A stretch of DNA of 64,000 nucleotides from Pestalotiopsis fici W106-1 (taxonomy: Eukaryota > Ascomycota > Sordariomycetes > Amphisphaeriales > Sporocadaceae): assembly GCF_000516985.1 (NCBI RefSeq), contig NW_006917094.1, positions 1,550,001-1,614,000 on the forward strand. The letters are read 5' to 3'. A program made the position numbers and the translations under genes. Shown here in pieces: positions 35,166-46,923 of the stretch. Under the pieces are notes generated by a model that worked only from the letters and a program-made list of their open reading frames with translations, did not search any database and was not told the origin of the DNA. Each line of letters starts with the position of its first letter. Positions within the stretch are counted from its first letter, which is position 1.

Positions 35166-36252
35166 TTATGCCTGAACCCGGGTCATGGGATCAATCTCAT
35201 TGACCTCGGTAATGGCGGGAGTCTTGAGCTCCGTGTAGGCCTCGGGCCAGAGGAACATCTTCTCCTCCTTGGAGGGCGACATGACGGCAAAGCGAGGGAT
35301 GGCCTGCTTGCTCGACACACGGCGCCACATGTTGGCACGGGGGTTGAAGATGGCCGGCAGACCATGACCTGCGGTCTTCTCCTCGTCCTCCTTGCGGATC
35401 TCCTCGAGCTTGGTCTGGATGTCGGCAAACGTGTCAAAGGGAATATACTTGATCTTGTGCTCGACGCAGTACTCCTCGAGACGCAGACCGCGGCGGGCAA
35501 AGAGGACATCAGCCTCGCGGGCGGCGGGCAGATCCGAGACACCGTCGCCGATGAAGACAATGAGGGGAATGGTACCGTCGTCGCACGTCAGCTCGGCCGC
35601 TGCGCGAGCCTCGTTGACGGAGAGGGCCTTGTCGTGGCCGAGCTCAGTGTCGTGTCTCCAGATGGGCTTCCACGACGAACCATCCTCCTTGATCTCGGCA
35701 TCGTTGGCAATGATCTGAATGTGAGACGACTCTTCCTCGCCGAGGAAAGTGTCAAGGACCTTGCGGAGAATCGGCTTCAGACCGGCGGAGATGACATTGA
35801 ACGGGATTTCGTTGGCCAGGCACCACTTGTGGAAGGACTGGAAATCGACATCGATCTCGAGCGTCTTCTCCATGACCTCAAATCCGTCATCGAAGGGGAC
35901 ATTCAAGGAACCCCACATCTCTTCTGATACATCTCTGAAGGATCGCTCGCCAGTTTTGATTTGTTCGTCGAGCATCTCGCGTTTCTTGGAACCACAGCCG
36001 TAAGCGTCGAACAGCACGTGGCCGGTATCTTGCATGAAAATTGTTCCATCGAAATCTGGGATCTGTCAGTGGGCGATCTCTCAAAGTAAAGCAACCTTCA
36101 GTGGACAACATAATGTGCGTTATGCGGAAGGCCACTCTCATGTTTGAAGATGACTGAGACATACCTGAGAAGCAGATGACCTTTCTCTTCTTGGGTGCTT
36201 CAGGCGCAATGGCCTTGACCTGTGGGACAGGAGGGGTGAGTGCGGCAGGCAT
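35166..36252 (-). CDS. HAD-superfamily phosphatase (phosphoserine-phosphatase-like)
   Basis: Two exons, 36165-36252 and 35166-36055, joined across a 109-nt intron (325 aa). The join rebuilds HAD motif I, SDFDGTIF, right at the splice site; motif II is NVISAGLKPI, and motif III/IV is IVFIGDGVSDLPAA. This order, with a helical cap after motif I, marks an IB-type HAD phosphatase like uncharacterised fungal PSP-like proteins. The substrate is a small phosphorylated metabolite by family inference; serine phosphate is not proven. The C-terminal ~70 residues extend past the HAD fold. Spliced ends are supported by the exact recovery of the catalytic Asp pair. Confidence 0.85.
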
Positions 36253-39200
36253 GTCGACGATTTTACTTTTGACGTAAAACTATAGAATAGTCTGATGTGT
36301 ATAGGTCGAGACCTATTTGAGTTTCTAAATGTGTGAGAAACAAGACAAGGATTGCTGTCCGGGTATTGAAAATTGTCACTAATAGTCAACAGAGCCCAAC
36401 CTACGAGGCGCGCACAACGGAGGACAAGAGGCAACTTATATAGAGCAAGTCCGCCACGATAATGACTATGCTAAACTAGAAGGGTCCGGCGGGTAGCAGC
36501 AAGTCGGGGTGGGCCGGGGGTAAAGAAAATGTGCCCTCCGAGTATGAACCAGGCTTGGCTACCGACATGGTACCAGGCCCATGAAGTTCTCGTCTGCTCG
36601 AACGGCTAGACGAGCCCGCGGGTAGGTGGAGATTAGGATCCTGCTCGCCTGCATGAGCAGAAAAAAAAAAAAAAGACGAATGCAAGGGCTCCGCCGAAAC
36701 TGGATATCAACCACCCAGAAGTTGGCCCTGGCAATGGTGTGCGGCATAAGACGTGGCTGCTTTGGCATAGGTTCACAATGACACAATCCCACATCACGGT
36801 CCATAATTTTCAGTGTCAAGATCAACATGTTATTTTGTGAGTGTTGGCCGTCTACAATATCACTTGCAAATCGGTGCCTCATCTAAGGGAAGAAGACTGG
36901 AGAGGATCAGAGACGGCTGCTGATCCGGGTCGGCTACGTTGCGAGTAACGGCTTGCAAGCTTCCAGGATGCGGCTCACTGCAGAGTATGTTACATATCGG
37001 GCATCGTGTCGCCGCTTGTTGAGTCGCCCCCTATGGAGCCCCAACCAGTCTCACGAGGTTCCAGGCCATCTTGGGCGCCTGGACGCCTATAGCCCCGGAG
37101 ATCCCAGCACCCACAAGTCGACAAGATCTTCACACAACATGCGGCTTTTGAGATCGTCCATTTCCCTTAACGGCAAGTAGACGTGCTCTGCCTCGCTGTG
37201 ATACGACGAGGAGATAGGCACGCATAGCCAGGGCAACCAGGGCAGGTATGTACACAGCGCGTCTGGCGCAAACTAGGTTTTGCTGGGCGTTTGTTATTCC
37301 CTGGTCTCGTTGCCCTACTGGTGGGTGAGATCAGGGCATGGGGAATGCTGAATTCTACAACCATGATTGCCATATCACCTTGCCGACCTAATTCCTGCTG
37401 GACTTTTTGTCGAGTCACGACGTGGCGGTACTGACATGTGCTTGGGTTGGTTCGCTAGCAACGAATTGTTTCATTGTTCGATTCGATCGATGTCGAAGAA
37501 AAAGAAGGCCCGAGTGCCCCGGATTTCACTCTTATGATGTCATTATAAAATCTCCGCCGCAGAGAATTGCGGGTGCGTTTGGAACCCAGCGAGCGACTTT
37601 GTGCGGGCGCGGCCTTATCTGGGGGCAAGGGCAGCACTATGCGGCGAACAGTCCTGCAGCCCTCATTGGTCGTCGTGGGACAACTGCAATCAATAGTACA
37701 TAGCGATTCTGGTTGAACTGTCCCCCAGCCGCGGGCCAGTCCCAACTGAGACTGGGGGCTCCAGGCTTATGCAGAGCGACCTTGGATCCTCAAGTGCTCC
37801 CCTCCCCCATGGGCAATTCTGGTTTCTGATGTGAGATTTCGTGGCTCCTAGGTGTAGCCCCTGACCAGCAGAGCGGTGAGGGGCAACTCGACACGTTGGA
37901 TGCAGGCCGCCGCAACTCAAAATTGTAGTGTACCACGTAGGATAGAATGAGGGGCATCCATCCATCGACCAAGGCCATGGAGGGGCAGTCTATGAATTTT
38001 GTTCCGCTCTGCCCTGGCAACTGCCAACAACAAGATGTCCTCAACCAACATAACACGCATTCTTGTAATTAGGTGATTCGTCCGAACCCACGGAAAGAAG
38101 GATTGAAAATCAAAACAGTAGCGGCATCAGCAAAATTTCACACATGCTGGCTCAAAGAAGCTCTTTGTACATCGCAGGTAGTGGCATTCAGTCTTTCGTA
38201 CGAGCTACATTCACCGTGTCTAGCTATTACATAGGCAGGGACGGAGGATTGATGTGCGAGACCCCACCACCCATGTCGACATGGCGATTCGCAAGATACC
38301 AGTGTTGCCATGGACATTGTGAGCCCAGTCAATATGAATTGCTGACAGCCCAGCTAGGCAACATACTCTCTAGGGCCATGGGAGTGCAGGTGAGTCCGGA
38401 GCAAAAGTCTCTCACCACTTTCCCCCCTCCATGCCACACCGTCATAATGCATCAAGACCACAATGTCTGGCAGGGCATCAGTTCATCGCTTATGGAACGC
38501 CGGCTCATGCAGTCACGATGTTAGATTGCAGGCCTCCAAGATATACAATGACGTCTGCTTGCTGACCGAGTAACAAAGCAAAGGCCCTACTTGAAGTCCC
38601 TGCATAAATGATGTTTATTAAGACGACTCAAACGACTGGCATCCCTGAGCTATTGAGGTGAGGATATACATGTAATGGTTGCTGCATCATTTGCAATCGG
38701 TGCAGTCATCTGAGCAGCCATTCACAACGCCGGCTTCTCTCTGCAAGGTCAGCAGCCAGACCGCTCATGTCCATCACCGGTCAAGAACACAGATGCAAGA
38801 ACGTTATGGCCATGCGAACCTAGAACTCGGTACTCCTCCATGGGTTATCTGGAGCGGTTATCACATCCATTGTATCATCTCCATGGCGAAGATATCACTA
38901 TGATTTCACAACTTTTCGATCTTTCAGAGATCGTAACCACCATGTTGCAATATGATGTTATGGGATGACGTTGAGTGATCTGTATGATACTCGCGAACCA
39001 CAAAACCATGCCGACATGGTAATTCATCTTCATTTACTATGGGTAAGCTCACCAAGATCGTCAAGTAGTGCAGATATGGCTTGATAGCCGTCCTCCGAAC
39101 GTCTCATGAGTCAAACCCCTCTATCCCCTCTCGATCTCCCGCCTCTTCAAATATGCTTCTGAGAGCCTCCTCGCTATTTATTTCTATACATATTGTCAGC

Positions 39201-39658
39201 TTGACGTTGCACAGTATATTATCGACATTGATTCACACCAAAGTGAGGCTCAATTTGCGAATCTGCGCCCCATGGAAAGCCACGTGATTTGCACCATTTC
39301 ACAACAAGTAGCGTCTTCCCATGGCAGAGAATATAGATCTTAGATAATTTGCCATTATTTCGCATTCTTTTGCAACGAGGCTGCTTTTTTTCATGCTCAA
39401 AAGCATAGCTAGGGTAATGAAGTGCCGCAAATCGTTCGAGACAAATATAATCGTTCTAGCTGATTGTTGACAATCTTCTGATCCAAATTCTCAAGTACAC
39501 ACTGGACTGGTGTAAATAATGTAATATTGGCACTTTCTTTTTGGTATAGTAGCTTTTCCGATCGCCATATGCTTCTATTCGCGCGATGAGATCCCCAAGC
39601 CGTTCATTACTATCGTACCACGGCAGTGTTGTGCCGTATCGTATTTTCTTGTGCAAAT
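36253..39658. other. Gene-poor region between coatomer epsilon and HAD phosphatase
   Basis: About 3.4 kb. It contains the 3' flank of coatomer epsilon and the promoter of the phosphatase. An A14-type tract lies near 36661. Short frames on both strands lack domain features; no gene, RNA or repeat family recognised. Confidence 0.45.
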
Positions 39659-40662
39659 CTATGCCGCGGCGACCTTTGGCTTGAACTTGGCTGCTGCCTT
39701 TTCGAATTCCGACTTCTTTTCCTGCCAATCGAGCAACAACGGGTGCGATGGGGCCGCTGTTTCGAGTGCCCTGAGAGCATTGTTAGAACAGTGGCGGTAT
39801 AAAATGATCCACGAAAATGTCAACTTACGACAAAGCCTCCTGTCGATCTTGTCCGGTCAGCGTCTTCAGAACCACCAAGTTGGCAAGTGCATCGGGGTTT
39901 TGTGGTTCCTTTGCCAGCACCTGGTCGAGGGCGGCTTGTGCTTCTTCGTATCGTTGCAGGTGGATCTCGGTCACTGCTTGGGAAATGAGAGAGGTTGTCG
40001 ACGATGATGCGGGCGTCTGGGCCAGCTCCTCGAATACGTAGAATGATTGCTGGTACTTCTCTCCACCCTGCAGCTCTTCATTAGCACATCTCCTGGTATG
40101 AGTCGGAATCTAGGGCTATGCGTACCTCTCGGATTCCTACCCATGACTCGGCCAAGTTGACAAGTAGACTGTCTTGAGCCCAGCTGCGCGCGGCCTTGAC
40201 CTCCTTCTGGGCGAGGTCGAGTCTGTTCTGCTGGAGGTGGATCTGAACAATCAGGGCAACGGCCTCGAGGTTGCCCGAGTGTTGCGAGAGGAGGGCGAGG
40301 GCCTCCTCGCTCTTGCCGGCTGCCTGCAGCACGGCGCCTCCCACGACCTGAACTATGGCATTGTCTCCGTGTGCGGCAGCGAGCTCCTCGACGGCCTTGA
40401 CCGCCTCGTCCGTGGCGCCGAGCTGTTGGTTGGCGAACGCGGCAACAGCCTGCAGCTCTGGTTCCGATGCGCCCTTGGTCTCTGCCAACACCTCCTTTGC
40501 CTGACCCTGGGCAATCTGCGCGCGCAGCACCAGCACCTTGGCAGGCAGCTCGTTCTCGGGGCTGAAGACGGAAGTGTCAAAGTCGACGACCTCTTGGTAC
40601 TGTGCCTGGTGGAAGTGGTTGTGAATGTTCACGAGCTCGCCCTCTGCGCTGTAGGGATCCAT
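39659..40662 (-). CDS. SEC28: Coatomer subunit epsilon (COPI)
   Basis: Three exons: 40126-40662, 39829-40067, 39659-39770 (295 aa, phases agree). It is the epsilon subunit of the COPI coat, which acts in retrograde Golgi-to-ER transport and stabilises alpha-COP. It opens with YSAEGELVNIHNHFHQAQYQ and is made of TPR-like helical pairs (e.g. EEALALLSQHSGNLEAVALI, YEEAQAALDQVLAKEPQNPD), with WVGIREGGEKYQQSFYVFEE across the first junction. It ends DWQEKKSEFEKAAAKFKP, the usual epsilon-COP C-terminus. Length is normal. Confidence 0.93.
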
Positions 40663-41678
40663 GATGATCGTCGGTGGTTCTTCGAGGTCGAATTGGTCTG
40701 GTTCGAGGTCGAGGGGGTCTCGTTGAAAGCTAACTATCGTGGTTCTGGACAGTGGACAGCTTTGTGGTTGTTGTAGTGCAGCATGTATCCTAAGCAGCGG
40801 AAGAAGCCGCCAGGCCAGGTGGCAGCCCCAATAAGGAGACGCTAAGCTTCAGGGTGCCCCTGGACATGGACTCTGTTGATTGATTGGCTCTCTGCTTTGG
40901 ACCCTTACGAGACGACTATTTAACAGAGCTTCCAGGGAGAGTCAAGATAGTCAAGATAGTCAAGATAGTCACCTGGGCACTTAGGACAAAGTCACACTGA
41001 ACAAACAAAACTTAGAGTTTTGTTTTTCGCCAATACATTCTTGGCTTTCATTTTTATAATGCAGTTCACTGATGGAAGTCTGTCATGTCTTGCCAAAAAT
41101 TGCCACAAAGTCATTTGTTTAATTTCAATTGCGCCATGTGGAAGAGTTAAATGTAACAGGTGGCGCCGAGACAACACTAATTCATGGTATTTTCAGATAA
41201 AGGATAACAGGATTCAATTCAAGAGCACATCCGGTGATGTCTTTCAGAGTCACCAGGTTTGACCACATACATACTTTGATGCCATCGGTGAAGATAGATA
41301 CTGAATCAATTAGAATTGTAAAAGAATTTTAATATTGTTGTGATCCAAGCTATGCTACACAAGGCACAAGTAAACTTCAATCACGATAGATACATAAAAC
41401 GAAGATGAAGTGTAACCGCTACCTCTGGTGTTCGTAGCAACATAGGAAATATGGGAGAAGGTCGACACCAATCTCTTGACCATTTGCCCGCTTCATCGAA
41501 TACTACCAAACCAAAAAATACTCACCTAGTCATATCTGACCCGAGTACACTTCTGAACCCGTATCAGATTACAGCGCGGGGAAATTCTGAGTAACGAAGA
41601 GTGACAAAGGAAACATTTGATTCTGATGACACATATCTGGCTTGCATAGCATACAACGCGTTGTCGGCGCCGCTGCAT
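40663..41678. other. Intergenic upstream of coatomer epsilon
   Basis: About 1 kb holding the coatomer promoter and the 3' flank of the small membrane-protein gene. It contains a short tandem repeat at 40940-40970. No gene seen. Confidence 0.5.
40940..40970 (+). repeat. 9-bp tandem repeat (AGTCAAGAT x3.4)
   Basis: Three and a half perfect copies of AGTCAAGAT. Minisatellite-like, no known role. Confidence 0.85.
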
Positions 41679-42331
41679 TCAGTGTACATAGTGCGAAATC
41701 ACGCTCAACAGCAACCCAAAGGACACGAGTTGAGGCAAAATCGTCACCAATTGCTTCAGCGCTGAGTTTGTATCAAAGGTTGCAGGCCAGAGGGACATCA
41801 TTCCGAGGGTCATTGCAAAGAGTACAATGATACTGCTCCGTTGACTCCGCGGGCAATTTTGGTGAAATGCCACAGTCGACAATGCATATATTTGGATGCA
41901 TCCAAAGGCGATGGTTGGTGAGAATGCGTCCCTTTGGTCACTCGTCTCTCGAGAGAGCATTGACTGTCTCTTGTTAGAGTACTGCGATATCTGCGCAATT
42001 CGATGACTGTTACACATACGCTGAAATCTAGACCCAGTAGCTTCTCGGCAATGTCGACGGCTATCGTCTTGCTTCCGAAGGATGGGAACAACGACGGTCC
42101 TATGAGGATCGACGTACAAGCTGAAATCGTACCGCTCATTGCCAGAACGACTAAATTGACGCCGTCCCTCAGTCCAGAGCGTTCTTGTGACGAACCATTG
42201 CTCAGTCCCGTTGGAGTCAAACTTGTTGGCTCATAATAGTGACCGGAGTTTCGCGAATAGCGCTGCACTGTCACAGGTTCTATGGTGCTTTCTTCGCATT
42301 TTCGTTCTTTTAGTAGCATGACGGTGTTCAT
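41679..42331 (-). CDS. Small multi-pass membrane protein, unrecognised
   Basis: Two exons, 42020-42331 and 41679-41963, joined over a 56-nt intron with GTATGT donor and CTCTAAC branch (198 aa). Hydrophilic N-terminus, then hydrophobic segments VNLVVLAMSGTISACTSILI, AFGCIQIYALSTVAF, SIIVLFAMTLGMMSLWPA and LPQLVSFGLLLSVISHYV, so about four membrane spans. No domain recognised. It is divergent from the unrecognised membrane-protein gene at 42968, 636 bp apart, so the two may share regulation. An upstream exon ending near 42360 (a hydrophobic LLHMILTTIIHIGATISYI frame) is possible. Confidence 0.55.
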
Positions 42332-42967
42332 AGATATAGGAAATCGTGGCTCCTATGTGTATTATAGTAGTAAGTATCATGTGTAGCAGGCGCATACTCC
42401 ATATTTCTTGCCTCCCGGAACTCACCTAAATGACTGCGCACTGTCGGTGATTTGGATCAAGGGCTATGCAAATATCTTGCATGGGCTGGCGAAATCCGTG
42501 TGGCACTCACAGACAGTCAGTGTGCTGGACAGCATGGACAACAAGCCTTGGTTTAATCCATTGGTAAATATTTTTCGAAGATGTATGTGGGAGCCGGCAG
42601 GTATTACACTTTGGGGATCTCTCTGGGTGAGTCCAATTCGAGGCGCGGGGATTGGGCATCACCACATCGACCACGTAGGGTTTTTTCTCGCAAAGTCCTA
42701 CATGGTAGCCTGACTCTGTGAGCCTCGTTTTATGATTCGGCCTGAGAGTTCAGGCTTATGGTCATCATTGCATTCATGCCGGTGCCCCTTTTTACTAAGT
42801 AATGGGGCAGCACCGCATTATCAACAGTTTCAATTCTTCCTGTGTCGTTGTAGTTGGTGAGGCCTGATTCTATTTTCCCCCTTTTTCCCAATCGTCTTTG
42901 GCTGCGCAATCAGTTCAGGTTTCTCTCTAGTTTGGAGTTCCGTGTCATTTTTCTCTTCAAAGTTGCC
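42332..42967. promoter_or_regulatory. Divergent spacer between two membrane-protein genes
   Basis: 636 bp separating divergent starts; C/T-rich just before 42968. A 101-codon plus-strand frame (42408-42713) lacks features. Confidence 0.45.
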
Positions 42968-44592
42968 ATGGACGATGAAACGGATTCAAACTCCAGTGCT
43001 TCTGAGCCCGAAATTAAGTTGCCACAGGCACAGATCAGCGGCGAAGCCTATTGCATCTTTCGCAATGAAATTTACTCCCAGTCAAACTTTAGCAGAGATT
43101 CTAGAGATCCCTTTGCTCCTCCCGAGCAGCCTTCAGTTTTGATGCTATGTTCGAACACGAAAGCCCATCTCACCCTGTCACAAGAATTAGTCACTTGTTC
43201 ACCGAACCAAAAAAGAGAGCTCGAACAGACTGTAAAGTCCAAGATCTTGAACGATGTCATCAGGACTTTCACGGGGCCTGGTGCACGTTGTATTGTGGAC
43301 CAGATAATCGATTACCCCAAGTCTAGTTTCGGAACCAGCGTCATTAAGGCTGATAGTGCTGTGTCGATCAGTCTTGCGGCGCTGGGCAGCGTGACATCTC
43401 CCCCTTGGGCAACCCTTTGGCGAATCATGCTGAAAGTCCTGACTTTCCTATTTCATACACTTCCAAGCAATCATTCGCGAATCCTCGTAGCACGGCGCCT
43501 GCCTACTTCATTGTATGACCAGGCGCATGTAAGTATAGGAGGGCCCCGAGTGTATAGGTACGTCTCTGCTACTATCCATCATATTTCTTCCTGACTGAAG
43601 CTGATTTAGAATTAGTATGAACCATGGTTCTCGGATTGTGCTCGATGCGAACTCGAAAGATGAGTATTCTGTGGATGGTATCTCTACCAATGTCAGCCAA
43701 CAAAAGTATTTCGAGCGTTGTCTCGGAAACTCACCCTCAAGCTCATGGTACCTCATCAGACAACTCAAGCACAATCTCATCTTTCCTCTCACGGTCAATT
43801 CTACACATCGCAGCGTTATAGAATACATACTCGCGAAATGGGAGAATTTCGTATCGCGCATATTCACCTTCGTGCTTCAACTCTCCCAAATCTTCCCGCC
43901 GAATAATTTCCGAGCATTACCACTCTCTTCGATAGTCTTCTTGATGGTCCCCGGGGCATCCGCCTCACCGACAGCCAACAATGTCTTGGCGCTGCCCAAG
44001 GGACAGGACAATAATGGCAAGTCCGATTCATAATGGCAATGGCATGTTGTCATTTACGTTACCGGCCTGCTATGGGCCGGCTCAGCTTGGGCCTTCAACA
44101 GAAACCGCGACATCAGCACCAAGTTGTACGAGGTATGGTATGCCATCGCTGCGTTACTGTACAATGCTGCGTACGGTTACAAAGCATTCATTGAGCTTAG
44201 GATGGATTCAGCAGCGAGGTAAGTAAGCATATCACAACTGCATCCCCAGTTTCACAATGATCTCAACTAATTCGCCTTTAGTGCCGGTCTGATGGCTCTA
44301 GTATTCACTGCCGCGTGGTCATATCATGACACGAGGCGACTAGGGACCAATAATCGCCGTTTGTTAGTCAGCCCCTTGTATTATCATATTGCTACCGACC
44401 TGACCAGATAATAGACTTGTTCTTAGCATTGCTATCATCGCTCTCATAACAGATAGCAAGCTTACCAGTATGATGAGCTCGCCGGATGTTGCAAAATCAT
44501 TCATGACGTTGCTCGTGCCGTGTGTGACCGGTGCAGTCTTCTTTTGGTGGGCAGTACGGATCGTTGACGCGCTGGTGGGGCAGTTGACCTGA
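42968..44592 (+). pseudogene. Unrecognised membrane protein, copy A, broken by in-frame TAA
   Basis: Exons 42968-43557, 43610-44218, 44282-44362 and 44415-44592 give 486 codons with consistent phases, but codon 338 is TAA (44031-44033). The first ~335 residues are soluble-looking with an acidic start (MDDETDSNSSASEPE). After the TAA the frame encodes membrane segments (WQWHVVIYVTGLLWAGSAWA, YAIAALLYNAAYGYKAF, LLVPCVTGAVFFWWAVRI) that match copy B on the minus strand at 50571-51294, including the positions and phases of the last two introns. Copy B has a glutamate where A has TAA. Conservation after the stop argues for a recent nonsense change, readthrough or a sequence error. Family and function unknown. 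Confidence 0.65.
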
Positions 44593-46860
44593 TCTTTCAG
44601 GACCTCCCCACATCCAGGAGCCTTGTGTTTGTGAAATTCCGGTCGGGTAGTGCCTTTGCCCCGGCCTGCCGCTGGACAGAACCCCCGGACAACACACTTC
44701 ATCATCTATTGGTGATACCTAGTTGGTACCTACCCAGTAGGCTTGCGCCCTGGCCCAGGAAATCCATGGATATTGGCAACCGGACGGACTACCGGACAAG
44801 TGGATTCCAAAACTCCCAAGGGACTTGAATACTGGATTTCAAGTTTGGACGTCTCTAATCGAACTTGGTTTTCCTTTCTATTGTTTACTACGGATAGAGA
44901 AAGGATGACATGAAAAGACCAGAGCCAAGAATATTCCCGGGCGTCGACGTACCATTTTCCGCTTTTTCTTTTCCTTTATTTGTCACTCTTCCGGTTTGGC
45001 CGTTTTGAGAGAATCACAGTCCCAGAACCGGGAAAGAGGATGCAACTGCCGAGATGGCCAACTCGTTGATCCGACTGGAGGTTGGTCCTCAACCTAACTC
45101 TATAGAATGTCTCAGGACAGAAGGACTGGCTCGCACCGGTACTGTTATTCGGTATATAATTGGATGTTCTGGATTGCTTTTCATTGCTTGTACCTCTCTC
45201 ATATCCGTTCAATGTCAAAACAATGTCATATTTACTTTGGGGTAGTCCCCACGCAATTTGTACATGAGCGTCTGTATCTTGAAGCTCGGTAGTACGTTGC
45301 AGTCACGCTCGTTGTCATGTGTGTACCTGTGCATCAACAAATGCATTGGTAGCTTCATGGACATGCCCGATAAGCTCTCGGGTGCCTATCGTAGGTGATG
45401 AATGGTGAAAAATTGTGGCAAAAAAGTCCAACGTCATGATCGGGCTCGTCAAATGTTTGGCAGAATTGTCATGAATTTGCATTTCTGTTGGAAGGTAGGT
45501 ACACACTGACCTAGCATACCATATGCAGGCTGCCGTGGCTCCTAGCAAGTAGGCTAATTTATGGGGACAATTGTAAGAACTAAGATGCGGCCGCCGCCAA
45601 CTCCGCAAGTCAGCAGCTCGCTTGACAACTCACAGGCACAATGTCCACATCAAGCAAATCACCAATAGGTGGGTGATGCAGGTATCTGGACTATCAGGCT
45701 ATTATACGTGCTTGTCTCCATAGAGGCCAGACACTGGCCGGTCTGTTAACGAGCTGTATGCCTTGAGACACGTCCCTTGAGCGGAGTTTCCATTCAAGGA
45801 CTTAGTGTGGGTATCAAGTCATGATTTACAGATGATAGCATAGTAAAGAGTACTACTATGCAAATCCTTAGGTAGGCAGACAATGTGGGAAAGAGTTTCT
45901 CTTGTTTACATTGATAGATTGGTTTGACCTCAACACGCCTGTAACTATTATGGGATGCGCGTGGTGCTGGAAGGACCAATAAATTCATTCTTAGACTCGT
46001 GCAGATAATTTAAGGCCTTTTCTTCTTCTTCTTTTAATGACTCCTTTTCAAATTCCAGTTTCATAAAATTGTAAGTATCAATGTCATGCCTGTTCATGTC
46101 ATTCATTATCCTCCTAAGGTTAGGTATGTTGCAGGTATGAAGGTTTACCTTAGAGTTCAAATGTGGGGTCGGTTGCCTGGAGTCATGGACTGGCTGGCGT
46201 TAGTGCCGTGCCGGAATCCGCCCAGTTCTGCTGTGTTGTCTCACAGTCTCAAGCTCAGCCTCAACTCAGATTCTCTCGGCCTAGTCCACAAAATATCTGG
46301 CACCATCACCGCTTGACGCAGCGCACTTTTCGTCTAGTATCACATCAAGGTTCGTTGCGACCTATGAGAGTACACGGTCCAATCTGCTATGCAATCGGCA
46401 TGAAGATCCCTCCAGGCAGTATTCTGCTATGGTACGATACAATGCTTGTACGCTGCGGCATGTTAGCCCCAGCTGCTCAGAGTATCCAATGAGCGTCATA
46501 TACAAGATGGTGCGATAGCTCACGGAGCCGGCAGCTGTAATGAGTCACCGGGCAACTTGCAACACGGCCGCTAGCTACGCCGTACTCCAGGTCCAGGGCT
46601 GGCTGGCGGCTCCGGCTGCCTGCATACATGATACAGGAGGGGCATTGCTGCCTGTGCTTCAGCTCCTATATGTCGAAAGGTACATATAGGACCAGAGATG
46701 CCCAAGTTGAGATTCTTTTTTTTCAGCAAGCCAGCATCATCAACCTCTCCCTTCTTTGCCCTTGATCAGCAAGAAGCGACCTTAGGCCAGATTCACCCTA
46801 GTCCTTCTTGTCCCTTCATTTTACAAATTTGAGAAATAGCCCTATTGGGTAGATATCATC
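44593..46860. other. Gene-poor region upstream of the H3-tail AAA ATPase
   Basis: About 2.27 kb. No gene recognised. A 70-codon charged minus-strand frame (45948-46160, Glu/Lys-rich) could be a relic but is too short to name. The last 150 bp before 46861 are C/T-rich, with an eight-T run near 46720, as expected of a leader. Confidence 0.45.
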
Positions 46861-46923
46861 ATGGCTCGTACAAGACAGACAGCTCGTCGTGGTGGTGGTG
46901 GCAGTGCCCCACGCAAACAGCTG
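46861..46923 (+). other. Histone H3-tail mimic at the protein N-terminus
   Basis: After Met, the residues ARTRQTAR align with H3 1-8 except R for K4; then R for K9, G for S10 and T11, GG kept (12-13), S for K14, and APRKQL identical to H3 15-20. That is 15 of 20 positions identical, with no gap. The loss of K4, K9, S10, T11 and K14 removes the main methylation, acetylation and phosphorylation sites while keeping A1, R2, Q5, T6, R8, R17 and K18. A further GGVRHY a few residues on recalls H3 GGVKKPHRY. Confidence 0.85.

Noticed and set aside
18250..44033. Stop-codon reassignment to explain the three in-frame stops
   Set aside because: Clear genes in the same window terminate normally at TAG (Nup133), TAA (MATE) and TGA (AAA ATPase).
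45948..46160. Charged 70-codon minus-strand frame resembling a mobile-element relic
   Set aside because: Too short, no catalytic motif or terminal repeats visible; not annotated as an element.
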